Made by a program: the position numbers and the translations under genes. Below are positions 23,425 through 31,310 of a DNA stretch of 37,373 nucleotides, one piece after another. Under the pieces are notes generated by a model that saw only the letters and a list, made by a program, of their open reading frames with translations, searched no databases and was not told the DNA's origin. The stretch's first letter is position 1; every line of letters starts with the position of its first letter. Origin of the DNA: Syntrophomonadaceae bacterium (GTDB lineage Bacteria; Bacillota; Syntrophomonadia; Syntrophomonadales; DTU052); the NCBI GenBank assembly GCA_012729505.1, contig JAAYDA010000059.1, forward strand, positions 1 to 37,373. Reading direction: 5' to 3'.

Positions 23425-24534
23425 CTACATGCCCAATACCAGAGCTAATATGATACCACCGGCAACAACGGAACCGATCTGACCTGCCACATTGGTCCCT
23501 ACAGCATGCATAATAAGGTAGTTTTTCTTGTTCTCTTCAAAGGCCATTTTGGCAACTACCCGGGCTGACATAGGAAAGGCTGATATGCCGCAGGCGCCTA
23601 TCATGGGGTTGATTTTCTCCTTGAGGAACAGATTTATGCCTTTGGCAAAAAGAACTCCGCCCGCAGTATCAAATATAAAGGCCACAATACCTAATCCCAT
23701 GATCATCATCGTCTGCACATTCAAAAAGTCTGCGGCAACCATGGTAGAACCAATTGTGATCCCTAAGAGAAGGGTAACCAAATTGGATAATTCATTTTGA
23801 GCAGCCTTAGAGAGGGAATCAACAACTCCACATTCTTTTATCAGATTACCAAACATCAGGAAACCAATCATCGCTACACTAATCGGAGCTATAATTCCGG
23901 CTATTAGCGTAACTACAATTGGGAAAGCGATCTTGACCATTTTGGATACAGGAATATCTGCTTTTTTGGGCATAATTATCGACCGCTCTTCTTTGGTGGT
24001 TAAAGCTCTGATAACCGGGGGCTGAATAAGCGGTACCAAGGCCATGTAAGAATAAGCCGCCACCGAAAGAGGCGCCAGCAGCTGCGGCGCTATCTTGGCG
24101 GCAACATAAATAGTGGTTGGCCCATCCGCCGCTCCAATTATTCCTATCGCCGCCGCTTCTTTGATATCAAATCCGGCTAAGGCCGCGATAACAATCGTTA
24201 CAAAAATACCAAGTTGGGCCGCTGCCCCAAATACCATTACAACCGGATTCCTAAGCATTGGAGTAAAGTCACACATAGCACCGATGGCGATAAAGATCAG
24301 GCAAGGGAAAAGCTCAGTAGCTATCCCGGCATTGAACAATAGCGTCAACGGCCCGTCAGCTCCTATTGCTGAAGAAAAAGGAATGTTGCATAACAAGGCC
24401 CCAAACCCAATAGGCAAAAGCAATAGCGGTTCATACTTTTTAGCAATTGCCAGGTAAATCAAAATGAGTCCGATTACAATCATTATCAGGTGCTTCCATG
24501 TTAAACCCATAATTCCAATTAACAGCTGATCCAT
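23425..24534 (-). CDS. Sodium-translocating decarboxylase beta subunit (OadB/MmdB/GcdB)
   Basis: The 369-residue polytopic membrane protein shows the hallmark region GIIGAADGPTTIYVAAK with the conserved Asp, followed by YSYMALVPLIQPPVIRALTTKEER and a C-terminal CGISAFPMSARVV. In this family the subunit decarboxylates carboxybiotin and uses the energy to export Na+. It heads the leftward gene train (small subunit, biotin carrier, BirA, TetR, AIR-synthase-like) and is divergent from the carboxyltransferase gene. GGAGGAC precedes the ATG at 24534. The beta chain does not tell the acyl-CoA substrate. Confidence 0.93.
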   Translation of the reverse strand: MDQLLIGIMGLTWKHLIMIVIGLILIYLAIAKKYEPLLLLPIGFGALLCNIPFSSAIGADGPLTLLFNAGIATELFPCLIFIAIGAMCDFTPMLRNPVVMVFGAAAQLGIFVTIVIAALAGFDIKEAAAIGIIGAADGPTTIYVAAKIAPQLLAPLSVAAYSYMALVPLIQPPVIRALTTKEERSIIMPKKADIPVSKMVKIAFPIVVTLIAGIIAPISVAMIGFLMFGNLIKECGVVDSLSKAAQNELSNLVTLLLGITIGSTMVAADFLNVQTMMIMGLGIVAFIFDTAGGVLFAKGINLFLKEKINPMIGACGISAFPMSARVVAKMAFEENKKNYLIMHAVGTNVAGQIGSVVAGGIILALVLGM

Positions 24535-24596
24535 GACTACTCGTTGTCCTCCTAACTAATATTACTTGCATTGGGAAGCAGAGATCTCTATACTTA

Positions 24597-24625
24597 ACAG
24601 TAAGTAAATTGCTGTTATTTGTCAA
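24597..24625 (-). promoter_or_regulatory. Promoter of the decarboxylase beta gene train, with overlapping dyad
   Basis: On the minus strand a consensus TTGACA (24620-24625) is followed after 17 bp by TACTGT (24597-24602). A dyad TACTTA-ACAG-TAAGTA (24591-24606) covers the -10 box and could be an operator, for instance of the TetR protein encoded in the same train. Confidence 0.5.
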
Positions 24626-25055
24626 TAGCCTCTTCCTAAATAATGCTCAATAGTGTGAAAAAAAATCCTTGGCGGAGTAAGCTCCGGAATATCTTCTATT
24701 ATCGAACATTTTTATCTTTAGGGAAAGTAGGTGAATTTGCTGTGGGATCATCCCCACCCTGGTTATAGCGGAGATTGGAACAAAAACAGGATAAGAAGTT
24801 GCCGGTCAAATAATGATTGTTGTGTGAATTACTGAATATGTTGGTAAAATAGAACCAAGATGAAATCAACAGGCAGGCCCGGGCAAAGCATCATATCACA
24901 AATAACTCCTATATTTACTGTCGGGCAGGAGCCGGCAGAGATTCCTGGGCAAGGATCAGGAAGAGGGCGAACTAATGTTATCATATTGTTACTCATTACA
25001 GCAGGGACCTGCTTTTGATAATTCATTCTGGAAAAATCGCAGAAAGGTGTAATTT
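24626..25055. other. Divergent intergenic region between the decarboxylase beta and carboxyltransferase genes
   Basis: About 430 bp with no convincing gene: short frames on both strands have no family resemblance and no ribosome sites. An AGAAAGGTG site at its right end serves the carboxyltransferase ATG. TAAAAT near 24844 is a possible -10 box for that gene but has no clear partner. No terminator, tRNA or riboswitch was recognised. Confidence 0.4.
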
Positions 25056-26648
25056 ATGAGTAAAGAAAATTTAGTTAACACCGAACCTATCCGGCCTGAG
25101 TTGGCTGAACTGATTAAACGCACGTCATATGGTCTTGATGAAAACCGGCCGGATGCGGTAGCTCGCCGGGCAGAAAAAAACCAGCGAACTGCCCGCGCCA
25201 ATTTAGAGGATTTTTGTGATCCCGACAGTTTTATTGAGTACGGAGCTCTGGCTATAGCCGCGCAACGCGGGCGCAGAAGTGAAGAGGAATTAATGACCAA
25301 AACTCCGGCTGACGGTCTAATCACCGGGATTGGATCGGTAAATGGCGACCTCTTCGGTGAAGAGAATGCCCGCTGCCTGATATTATCCTACGATTTCACG
25401 GTTCTGGCCGGTACTCAAGGTTATTTTAACCACAAAAAGATGGACCGCATGTTGAAACTAGCCCATGAACAGGAGATTCCTTTGGTCTTATTCGCCGAGG
25501 GCGGCGGAGGAAGACCTGGTGATGTGGATTCGAGCGGAGTTGTCGTAGCAGGCCTGGACCTTTCAACTTTCGCCATGTTCGGAGGTTACAGCGGCAGGGC
25601 ACCTTTGATAGGCATTGTATCCGGGCCCTGTTTCGCCGGCAATGCGGCTCTGCTCGGATGTTGTGATGTGATCATTGCCACCAAGATTTCCAACATCGGT
25701 ATGGGCGGGCCGGTGATGATTGAAGGCGGCGGACTGGGGGTATTCCAAACCGAGGAAGTAGGTCCCATTGATGTTCAAGCTAATAATGGAGTCGTGGATA
25801 TTGTGGCTGAGGATGATGTGGACGCAGTAGCGCTGGGCAAAAAATATCTGTCTTATTTCCAAGGCTCTACCAAGGAGTGGGTAGCTCCGGATGTAAGCCG
25901 GCTCCGTAAAGTTATTCCGGAAAACCGCCGCCGGGTCTATGAAATGCGTTTAGTAATTAAAGGAATTGCAGATGTGGACTCATTTCTGGAACTGCGCCCT
26001 GCCTATGGCCCTGGCATGATTACCGGTTTTATTCGCATCGAAGGCAAACCTTTCGGTGTCATCGCTAACAACTGCAGACATATGGCCGGAGCCATTGAAG
26101 CTGAAGGTGCCGACAAAGCAGCCCGCCTAATGCAGATATGCAATGTACATGGCTTACCAATTTTGAGTCTGATAGATACTCCCGGCTTTATGGTGGGACC
26201 GGACATTGAGACTCGAGCTCAGGTACGTCATGTATGCCGTATGTTTGTACACGGCTCTCATTTATCTGTACCGTTCTTTTCCGTTGTAACCCGCAGAGGA
26301 TATGGTCTTGGAGCTATGGCTATGGCCAAGGGAGGATTCCACGAATCAGCATTCATAGCCGCATGGCCTACCGGAGAATTTGGCGCTATGGGCCTCGAAG
26401 GCGCAGTAAAGGCCGGGTTTAAGCGAGAGCTCGAAGCTGAGAAGGATCCGGAAAAGCGGGAAGCTCTTTTCAACAAGCTGCTTGACCAGCTTTATGATCG
26501 TGGCAAGGCTGTTAATATGGCCGCCTACCTGGAAATTGACTCAGTAATTGATCCGATAGATACCCGCAGATGGATTATGAAGGGATTGATGTCGACACCG
26601 AACAAAGGAGCCAGAGAAGCCAATCTTCCTTTCATTGATCCAGTTTAA
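25056..26648 (+). CDS. Biotin-dependent acyl-CoA carboxyltransferase (decarboxylase alpha subunit)
   Basis: The 530-residue product has the two crotonase-like halves of carboxyltransferases: an N-terminal half with FAEGGGGRPGD and GIVSGPCFAGNAALLGCCDV, and a C-terminal half with GVIANNCRHMAGAIEAEGADKAAR, LIDTPGFMVGPDIE and RRGYGLGAMAM. It moves CO2 between an acyl-CoA and carrier-bound biotin. The divergent neighbours (beta, tiny subunit, carrier) suggest it acts as the alpha chain of a Na+-pumping decarboxylase. Length is near MmdA (~510 aa) and below GcdA (~590), so methylmalonyl-CoA, glutaconyl-CoA or another substrate all remain possible. AGAAAGGTG precedes the ATG. Confidence 0.88.
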   Translation: MSKENLVNTEPIRPELAELIKRTSYGLDENRPDAVARRAEKNQRTARANLEDFCDPDSFIEYGALAIAAQRGRRSEEELMTKTPADGLITGIGSVNGDLFGEENARCLILSYDFTVLAGTQGYFNHKKMDRMLKLAHEQEIPLVLFAEGGGGRPGDVDSSGVVVAGLDLSTFAMFGGYSGRAPLIGIVSGPCFAGNAALLGCCDVIIATKISNIGMGGPVMIEGGGLGVFQTEEVGPIDVQANNGVVDIVAEDDVDAVALGKKYLSYFQGSTKEWVAPDVSRLRKVIPENRRRVYEMRLVIKGIADVDSFLELRPAYGPGMITGFIRIEGKPFGVIANNCRHMAGAIEAEGADKAARLMQICNVHGLPILSLIDTPGFMVGPDIETRAQVRHVCRMFVHGSHLSVPFFSVVTRRGYGLGAMAMAKGGFHESAFIAAWPTGEFGAMGLEGAVKAGFKRELEAEKDPEKREALFNKLLDQLYDRGKAVNMAAYLEIDSVIDPIDTRRWIMKGLMSTPNKGAREANLPFIDPV

Positions 26649-26685
26649 GGATTTGGATTTGAATCTCGACCCTACCCTTTGTACG

Positions 26686-26726
26686 TTGTCCGCTTGAGAA
26701 CATAACTTATGCACTCAAGCGGACAA
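26686..26726 (+). terminator. Long stem-loop after the carboxyltransferase gene
   Basis: A perfect 13-bp stem TTGTCCGCTTGAG / CTCAAGCGGACAA encloses a 15-base loop. There is no T-run directly after it. It is the first of two tandem hairpins at this convergent junction. Confidence 0.45.
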
Positions 26727-26739
26727 TCATGTGAAATAC

Positions 26740-26784
26740 GGCCCGTTTCAGTTTGTGAGTAAACTGAAAACGGGCCATTCTTTT
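26740..26784 (+). terminator. Rho-independent terminator between the carboxyltransferase and the metal ATPase genes
   Basis: A 15-bp stem GGCCCGTTTCAGTTT / AAACTGAAAACGGGCC with one bulge and a 6-base loop, followed by ATTCTTTT on the plus strand. It may serve both converging genes. Confidence 0.8.
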
Positions 26785-26815
26785 CGAAAAACTCCCTTAT
26801 CCCCGCCTTCTATGG

Positions 26816-29179
26816 TTAATGTCTGACCCGAAGCAGCCGCATACCGTTCAAGGTGACTAGAAGAGTGGTTCCCATATCGCCCACCACCGCCAGCCACATG
26901 GTCAGCCATCCGGGAATGACCAGCAACAGGATCATACCTTTGATGATCAGGGCAAAACTAATATTCTGTTTAATGATCTGCAGAGTTTTTCGGCTCAGCT
27001 TAATGGCATAGGGTAGTTTGCTCAAATCGTCGGCCATCAAAGCAATATCAGCAGTTTCCAGGGCGGCATCTGTCCCGGCCGTTCCCATGGCTATTCCCAC
27101 TGTGGAAACCGCCATAGCCGGTGCATCATTGACACCATCCCCTATCATGGCAACTTTACCATGACCGGCAATCAGGTCTTTCATGGCACGAACCTTGTCT
27201 TCAGGAAGAAGATCCGCCTTGAAATCATTAATCCCGGCCTGAAGAGCAATGGCTTCGGCGGTGTTATAATTGTCTCCGGTCAGCATTATGGTCTTTGTGA
27301 TTCCGACACCCTTGAGGTCGGCCAGGGTCTGTACGGCAGTATCTCTTAGAACATCTGCCACCGCAATCAGCCCCAGAATATCAATAGAGTCTCCCAGGAG
27401 CATGACAGTCTTGCCCTCTTTTTGCAAACCGGTGATTTTATCCTCCCAATTGGCCAAACCTTGTTCCCGGTCGCTGAAAAGCTGGGCGTTTCCTATATAG
27501 TAAGGCTTACCCTCAATCCTGGCCCGGGCTCCCTTGCCCAAAACAGCTTCAAACTCTTCAATCTCCGGCACTTCTAACCCCAGTTTCCCGGAATAATTTA
27601 TAATACTCCGGCCCAGAGGATGCTCAGAGCGTGATTCAATAGCCGCTGCAATCGCAACTATCTCAGGCTGAGAATAGCCATTTGCGGCAATAACATCAGT
27701 TACTTGCGGCTTTCCCACAGTCAGAGTGCCCGTTTTGTCAAATGCGATTACCGATAATGCCCCCGCTTCCTCCAAATAAACTCCGCCCTTAATCAAAACA
27801 CCGTTCCTGGCCGCACTTCCTATGGCTGAAACAATAGAAACCGGTGTAGAAATCACCAGAGCACAGGGACAGGCCACTAAAAGCAGGGCCATGGCTTCAT
27901 AGAACCATTTATGCAAAGGCTGCCCAAAAACCAGGGAAGGCACAATCGCCACCAGAGCAGCCCCCACTATTACTGCAGGCGTATAATGCCTGGCGAACCG
28001 ATCCACAAACTGCTGGGAAGGGGCTCGTTGACCCTGGGCTTCTTCCACCATATCAATAATTTTGGAAAGGGTATTATCTTGGGCCAAGCGTGAAGCCCTG
28101 ATTTCCAGAGATCCCTGTCCATTAATTGCCCCGGCATAAACCTCATCGCCAATCTTTTTCTCCACCGGCAGAGACTCACCTGTAATCGGAGCCTGGTTAA
28201 CAGAAGAAAGGCCCTTGATTACCTGACCATCCATGGCAATCCTCTCCCCCGGGCGAACGATGATCATTTCTCCAATGCGAATTTCCTCAATAGGTAAAGT
28301 TACTTCCAAGCCATTACGGCTGACTAATGCTTCGGCAGGGGTAAGCTCCATCAGAGCGCTAATTGAATTTCGAGTCTTATCAAGAGTGTAGCTCTGGAGA
28401 GCATTCCCCAGGGAAAACAAAAATACCACCGCAGCAGCTTCTTCATATTGACTTATAACAACAGCCCCTATTACCGCAATGCTCATAAGGATATTCATGT
28501 CCAATTCACGGGTGTTGATCAGTACAGCTATACCTTTTTTGGCCGGCAGGAATCCTCCTGAAACAATTCCGGTCAAGAATAAAGCTATGGGCACCAAATC
28601 TGGAAATGACATTTTTCCGGCTATCAGCCCTGATAACATAAACACCAAAGAAACCACTGTCGGCAGAGCATATTGATTAGTATTCCATATAGAAGCCTTT
28701 TTCTTTTGTCCCCCAGATGATTGAATATCTCCGGAATATCCGAGCTTTTCCACCGTGGCCATAATTTCTGATACAGGTCCTCGGTGAGTGACAACTGCCT
28801 TGGCCGCTCCAAAGTTCACCTGAGTCTGTTCCACTCCAGGAATTGCGGAAATGCCTTTTTCCAGCTTGGCGGCACAATCAGGGCAGTCTAATCCGTTAAT
28901 CCTCAAAGTTGTAGTAGTGCGCCGAAAACCGGATTTCTCTTCTTGACGGGCTTCATATCCCAAGGCCTTAATCTTCTCAATAACTTCCTCAGACCGGACT
29001 TGAGCAAGGTCAAGCTCCACCAGCAATTTGCCAATAGGAAAAGCAACCGTAGCAGATGCCACTCCCGGCATTAGTTTGATGGCCTTTTCAACCTTGGCTG
29101 CACAATCGGCGCAGTCCAACCCGTTTATCTGAAAAGCGCAACCCGCTTCCCCTTCTGCTTTTCCCAGGGCCTCTCCCAT
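26816..29179 (-). CDS. cadA: Zn2+/Cd2+/Pb2+-exporting P1B-type ATPase with two HMA domains
   Basis: The 787-residue product carries two N-terminal heavy-metal domains (GLDCADCAAK with C23/C26, GLDCPDCAAK with C99/C102), a membrane domain with the CPC metal site (LLVACPCALVISTPVS), the phosphorylation site DKTGTLTVGK, the HP motif SEHPLG and GDGVNDAPAM. It uses ATP to export soft or borderline divalent metals across the inner membrane. The CadC-type repressor gene 28 bp upstream points to Zn/Cd/Pb rather than Cu. The two GLDCxDCAAK domains are near copies, suggesting internal duplication. GGGAGGT precedes the ATG. Confidence 0.92.
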   Translation of the reverse strand: MGEALGKAEGEAGCAFQINGLDCADCAAKVEKAIKLMPGVASATVAFPIGKLLVELDLAQVRSEEVIEKIKALGYEARQEEKSGFRRTTTTLRINGLDCPDCAAKLEKGISAIPGVEQTQVNFGAAKAVVTHRGPVSEIMATVEKLGYSGDIQSSGGQKKKASIWNTNQYALPTVVSLVFMLSGLIAGKMSFPDLVPIALFLTGIVSGGFLPAKKGIAVLINTRELDMNILMSIAVIGAVVISQYEEAAAVVFLFSLGNALQSYTLDKTRNSISALMELTPAEALVSRNGLEVTLPIEEIRIGEMIIVRPGERIAMDGQVIKGLSSVNQAPITGESLPVEKKIGDEVYAGAINGQGSLEIRASRLAQDNTLSKIIDMVEEAQGQRAPSQQFVDRFARHYTPAVIVGAALVAIVPSLVFGQPLHKWFYEAMALLLVACPCALVISTPVSIVSAIGSAARNGVLIKGGVYLEEAGALSVIAFDKTGTLTVGKPQVTDVIAANGYSQPEIVAIAAAIESRSEHPLGRSIINYSGKLGLEVPEIEEFEAVLGKGARARIEGKPYYIGNAQLFSDREQGLANWEDKITGLQKEGKTVMLLGDSIDILGLIAVADVLRDTAVQTLADLKGVGITKTIMLTGDNYNTAEAIALQAGINDFKADLLPEDKVRAMKDLIAGHGKVAMIGDGVNDAPAMAVSTVGIAMGTAGTDAALETADIALMADDLSKLPYAIKLSRKTLQIIKQNISFALIIKGMILLLVIPGWLTMWLAVVGDMGTTLLVTLNGMRLLRVRH

Positions 29180-29207
29180 TTTCTATACCTCCCGAGCAGA
29201 TTGAAAT

Positions 29208-29567
29208 TCAACTATGGGCAACATGATCCAATCCTTGCGAAAAAAGGATCTCAACATGATCATCCGCCAACGAATAATAAAGGACCTTGCCCTCACGCCT
29301 GTTCTTCACTAACTTATGGGTCCTGAGCAATCTCAATTGGTGAGAAACCGCTGATTCAGAAGCACCGATGACTGCGGCTATATCACATACGCATAACTCC
29401 CGCTTCAACAAAGCGAATAGGATTTTAACCCGGGTAGGATCACCCAGGATTTTAAATAAACCCGCCAAAGCTTGGGCCACAGTAGCTTCCACCATTTGCC
29501 GGCGCACTTCCTCAACCACATCCCGATGTATACAGGAAACATCACAACGATCCAAATCAGCTGCCAT
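29208..29567 (-). CDS. cadC: ArsR/SmtB family metal repressor, CadC type
   Basis: The 119-residue winged-helix protein has both metal-site types of the family. The CadC-like thiolate site is RCDVSC near the N-terminus plus ELCVCD in helix 3. The SmtB-like helix-5 site is DDH followed ten residues later by H, with a further H (DHVAH). The recognition helix is ASESAVSHQLRLLRTHKLV. Binding of Cd/Pb/Zn should release it from DNA and allow expression of itself and the ATPase downstream. A 40-bp dyad covers its promoter. GAGAGGT precedes the ATG. Confidence 0.92.
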   Translation of the reverse strand: MAADLDRCDVSCIHRDVVEEVRRQMVEATVAQALAGLFKILGDPTRVKILFALLKRELCVCDIAAVIGASESAVSHQLRLLRTHKLVKNRREGKVLYYSLADDHVEILFSQGLDHVAHS

Positions 29568-29580
29568 TTTAAACCTCTCT

Positions 29581-29620
29581 TATTCTCAACATTTGAACAC
29601 TTGTTCATATGTTGAGAATA
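29581..29620. promoter_or_regulatory. CadC operator: 40-bp dyad
   Basis: The two 20-base halves, TATTCTCAACATTTGAACAC and the complement of the right side, agree at 18 of 20 positions around a centre at 29600/29601. It spans the -10 box and transcription start of the cadC-cadA unit and contains the ATATGAACA-n-TGTTCA type core expected for ArsR/SmtB proteins. Confidence 0.85.
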
Positions 29621-29643
29621 GCATACATAGCTGTCACCGTCAA
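29615..29643 (-). promoter_or_regulatory. Promoter of the cadC-cadA unit
   Basis: On the minus strand TTGACG (29638-29643) and TATTCT (29615-29620) are 17 bp apart; the -10 box is inside the operator dyad. Confidence 0.7.
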
Positions 29644-29747
29644 CGAAAATAACGGGGAGCAAGTGGAATTCAATCCGGGTCGAAGCCGGGAGCCAAATCT
29701 CTTCAGGAAAATACCGATAGCCGATTGGCCCTGCAGGCTGTATACTT

Positions 29748-29776
29748 TTGACTTCTCAAAAGCACCATAACAATAT
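29748..29776 (+). promoter_or_regulatory. Possible promoter of the ABM-domain gene
   Basis: TTGACT (29748-29753) is followed after 17 bp by CAATAT (29771-29776). The -35 box is good, the -10 box weak. Confidence 0.35.
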
Positions 29777-29847
29777 ATGCTATTATTATGAACTTCTGCG
29801 GCCCGGGTCGAGAGGTTACACACAATAATTAAATGGAGGCGCAAATA

Positions 29848-30147
29848 ATGATTACTAATATTGTAACACTGAAGGCCAAGCCCGGTATGGAAGGGGAAAT
29901 GGCCGAACTCCTCAAATCCTATATCGCTCAGATTTCTGATGAAGAAGGCACCCTGACTTATACTCTTCTTCAGGCCAAAAAGGACCCCACCGAATTCATT
30001 TTCTATGAAGTATACAAAGACAAAGCCGCTATGGAACTCCACGGATCAACACCACTCTTCAAAGAAGTCATGATGGAAAAAGTGGTGCCCTTTTTGGCAG
30101 GAAAGCCCCAAATGACCTTCTGTGATATAGTAGCAAGCAAAGAATAA
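29848..30147 (+). CDS. ABM-domain protein (putative quinol monooxygenase, YgiN-like)
   Basis: The 99-residue product is a single dimeric alpha+beta barrel domain: an N-terminal strand ITNIVTLKAKPGMEGEMAELL, the turn DEEGTLTYTLLQAKKDPTEFIFYEVYKDKAAMELH and a C-terminal strand. Members include cofactor-free quinol monooxygenases, haem-degrading IsdG and signalling proteins; the sequence does not settle which. The ATG at 29848 is chosen since GGAGG lies 8 nt upstream. It is a single-gene unit with its own terminator. Oxygen-dependent chemistry would be surprising in an anaerobe, so a protective or non-oxygenase role is possible. Confidence 0.8.
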   Translation: MITNIVTLKAKPGMEGEMAELLKSYIAQISDEEGTLTYTLLQAKKDPTEFIFYEVYKDKAAMELHGSTPLFKEVMMEKVVPFLAGKPQMTFCDIVASKE

Positions 30148-30158
30148 TCGTCTCTGAG

Positions 30159-30199
30159 AGCACCGGGCATCTTCTGAAAAGGGGATGTCCGGTGCTTTT
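30159..30199 (+). terminator. Terminator after the ABM-domain gene
   Basis: A 13-bp stem AGCACCGGGCATC / GATGTCCGGTGCT (one G-T pair) closed over 12 bases and followed by TTT. Confidence 0.8.
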
Positions 30200-30237
30200 G
30201 GGAGAAATCAGCCCTATTATATGATAAAGTAAGACTT

Positions 30238-30269
30238 GATTCAGGTGGAGTTTTGACTCCATCTGAATC
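30238..30269. repeat. Inverted repeat (14-bp stem, 4-base loop)
   Basis: GATTCAGGTGGAGT and ACTCCATCTGAATC pair over a TTTG loop with one G-T pair. It lies between convergent genes. No T-run follows on either side, so it is not a standard terminator. Confidence 0.6.
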
Positions 30270-30295
30270 TTAGTCGCACGGATCCAGGGACTTAA

Positions 30296-30339
30296 CTGCC
30301 CTAAGACACCCGCCTCTATAGGCGGGTGTCTTAGGGCAG
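30296..30339. repeat. Perfect 19-bp inverted repeat
   Basis: CTGCCCTAAGACACCCGCC (30296-30314) and its exact complement (30321-30339) enclose TCTATA. The stem is very stable and GC-rich and has no following T-run. Function unknown; it may be a strong roadblock between convergent units, or a fragment of a small palindromic repeat. Confidence 0.75.
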
Positions 30340-30362
30340 ATTAGTCATCGGACAACAAGAAA

Positions 30363-30396
30363 CGGAAACCACATGTATCATTAAATATGGTTTCCG
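30363..30396 (-). terminator. Terminator after the SDR gene
   Basis: On the minus strand CGGAAACCATAT / ATGTGGTTTCCG (12-bp stem with one G-T pair, 10-base loop) is followed by TTTCTTGTT. Confidence 0.65.
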
Positions 30397-30432
30397 CACT
30401 GATCAGGTCATTAATTATGATGCTCGGCTATA

Positions 30433-31215
30433 CTAAGCCAGCGCGTTGGAACCGCCATCAACGGGGATAACATGTCCGGTAATGAAATCTGATGCCGGCG
30501 ATGACAGAAATACTACTGCCCCTTTCAGATCCCATTCACTCCCAAATCTCCCCAGTGGATTTGCACCTCTTACATGCTCTTCACCAACATTGGCAAAATG
30601 CTTCTCGGTCATATGAGTGACGAATGGCCCTGGAGCAATTCCGTTTACATAGATACCGTATCTGGCCCATTTAACTCCCAGATCCTGGGTCAGGGTAATA
30701 ACTGCACCTTTGCTGACGTTATAAGCAACGGTATTCTGCTGTTCAGGATATGTTCCGCCATAACCGGTGGTGGAAGATATGTTTACAATCTTGCCTCCGC
30801 CCTTTTCTTTCATAACCCGAGCGGCCATAACCGACAACTGAAATACGCCGGTTAAGTTAACATCCATGATCTGCTGCCATTTATTCATAGGATAGTCCAG
30901 GGCATCCGCTCCCCAAGTAATGCCGGCATTATTAACCAAGATGTCCACCGTGCCGAATTCTTTGACAGTAACATCAATCAGGTTTTGACAGTCTTCCGCT
31001 TTACTGGCATCACATGCAACAGGAAGGGCTTTTACTCCGGTCTCAGCTTCGATTAATTTGCATAGTTCAACACATCTTTCGACTTTGCGGGCTGCTACAA
31101 CAACGTTAGCCCCTGCTTCTGCAAGACCCATGGACATCTGGGCACCTAATCCGATAGAGCCACCCGTAATGATTGCAACCTTACCTTTAAGATTGAATAG
31201 ATCGTTTGTTTTCAT
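30433..31215 (-). CDS. Short-chain dehydrogenase/reductase, classical type
   Basis: The 260-residue product has the NAD(P) motif TGGSIGLG (17-24), NNAG (95-98), and the catalytic set N120, S147/S148, Y165 and K169 (AYNVSKG), and ends with the common HVIPVDGGSNALA. Asp and Arg cues for NADP choice are ambiguous (ARKVER follows the second strand, which hints at NADPH). The substrate is unknown; 3-hydroxyacyl or gluconate-5-dehydrogenase-like chemistry is typical. AGGGAGG precedes the ATG. It is divergent from the iron-dependent alcohol dehydrogenase gene. Confidence 0.88.
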   Translation of the reverse strand: MKTNDLFNLKGKVAIITGGSIGLGAQMSMGLAEAGANVVVAARKVERCVELCKLIEAETGVKALPVACDASKAEDCQNLIDVTVKEFGTVDILVNNAGITWGADALDYPMNKWQQIMDVNLTGVFQLSVMAARVMKEKGGGKIVNISSTTGYGGTYPEQQNTVAYNVSKGAVITLTQDLGVKWARYGIYVNGIAPGPFVTHMTEKHFANVGEEHVRGANPLGRFGSEWDLKGAVVFLSSPASDFITGHVIPVDGGSNALA

Positions 31216-31295
31216 TTAATTACCAACCTCCCTAATTATTAAATCATTAGTTCAAATCTTATCACTATATACCCCACAATTCAATAATTGGGCAC

Positions 31296-31310
31296 CGGCG
31301 CTTTTCTTGC
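31296..31310 (+). promoter_or_regulatory. Possible sigma-54 promoter upstream of the iron alcohol dehydrogenase
   Basis: CGGCGCT-TTTC-TTGC has GG and TTGC at the correct -24/-12 spacing but departs from consensus at three of eleven defined positions. A start near 31321 would leave a ~190-nt leader. It is weaker than the two sites in the dehydratase operon. Confidence 0.35.

Noticed and set aside
24829-25324. Minus-strand frames in the divergent decarboxylase region
   Set aside because: No ribosome sites, no recognisable domain, and the longer one is antisense to the carboxyltransferase start.
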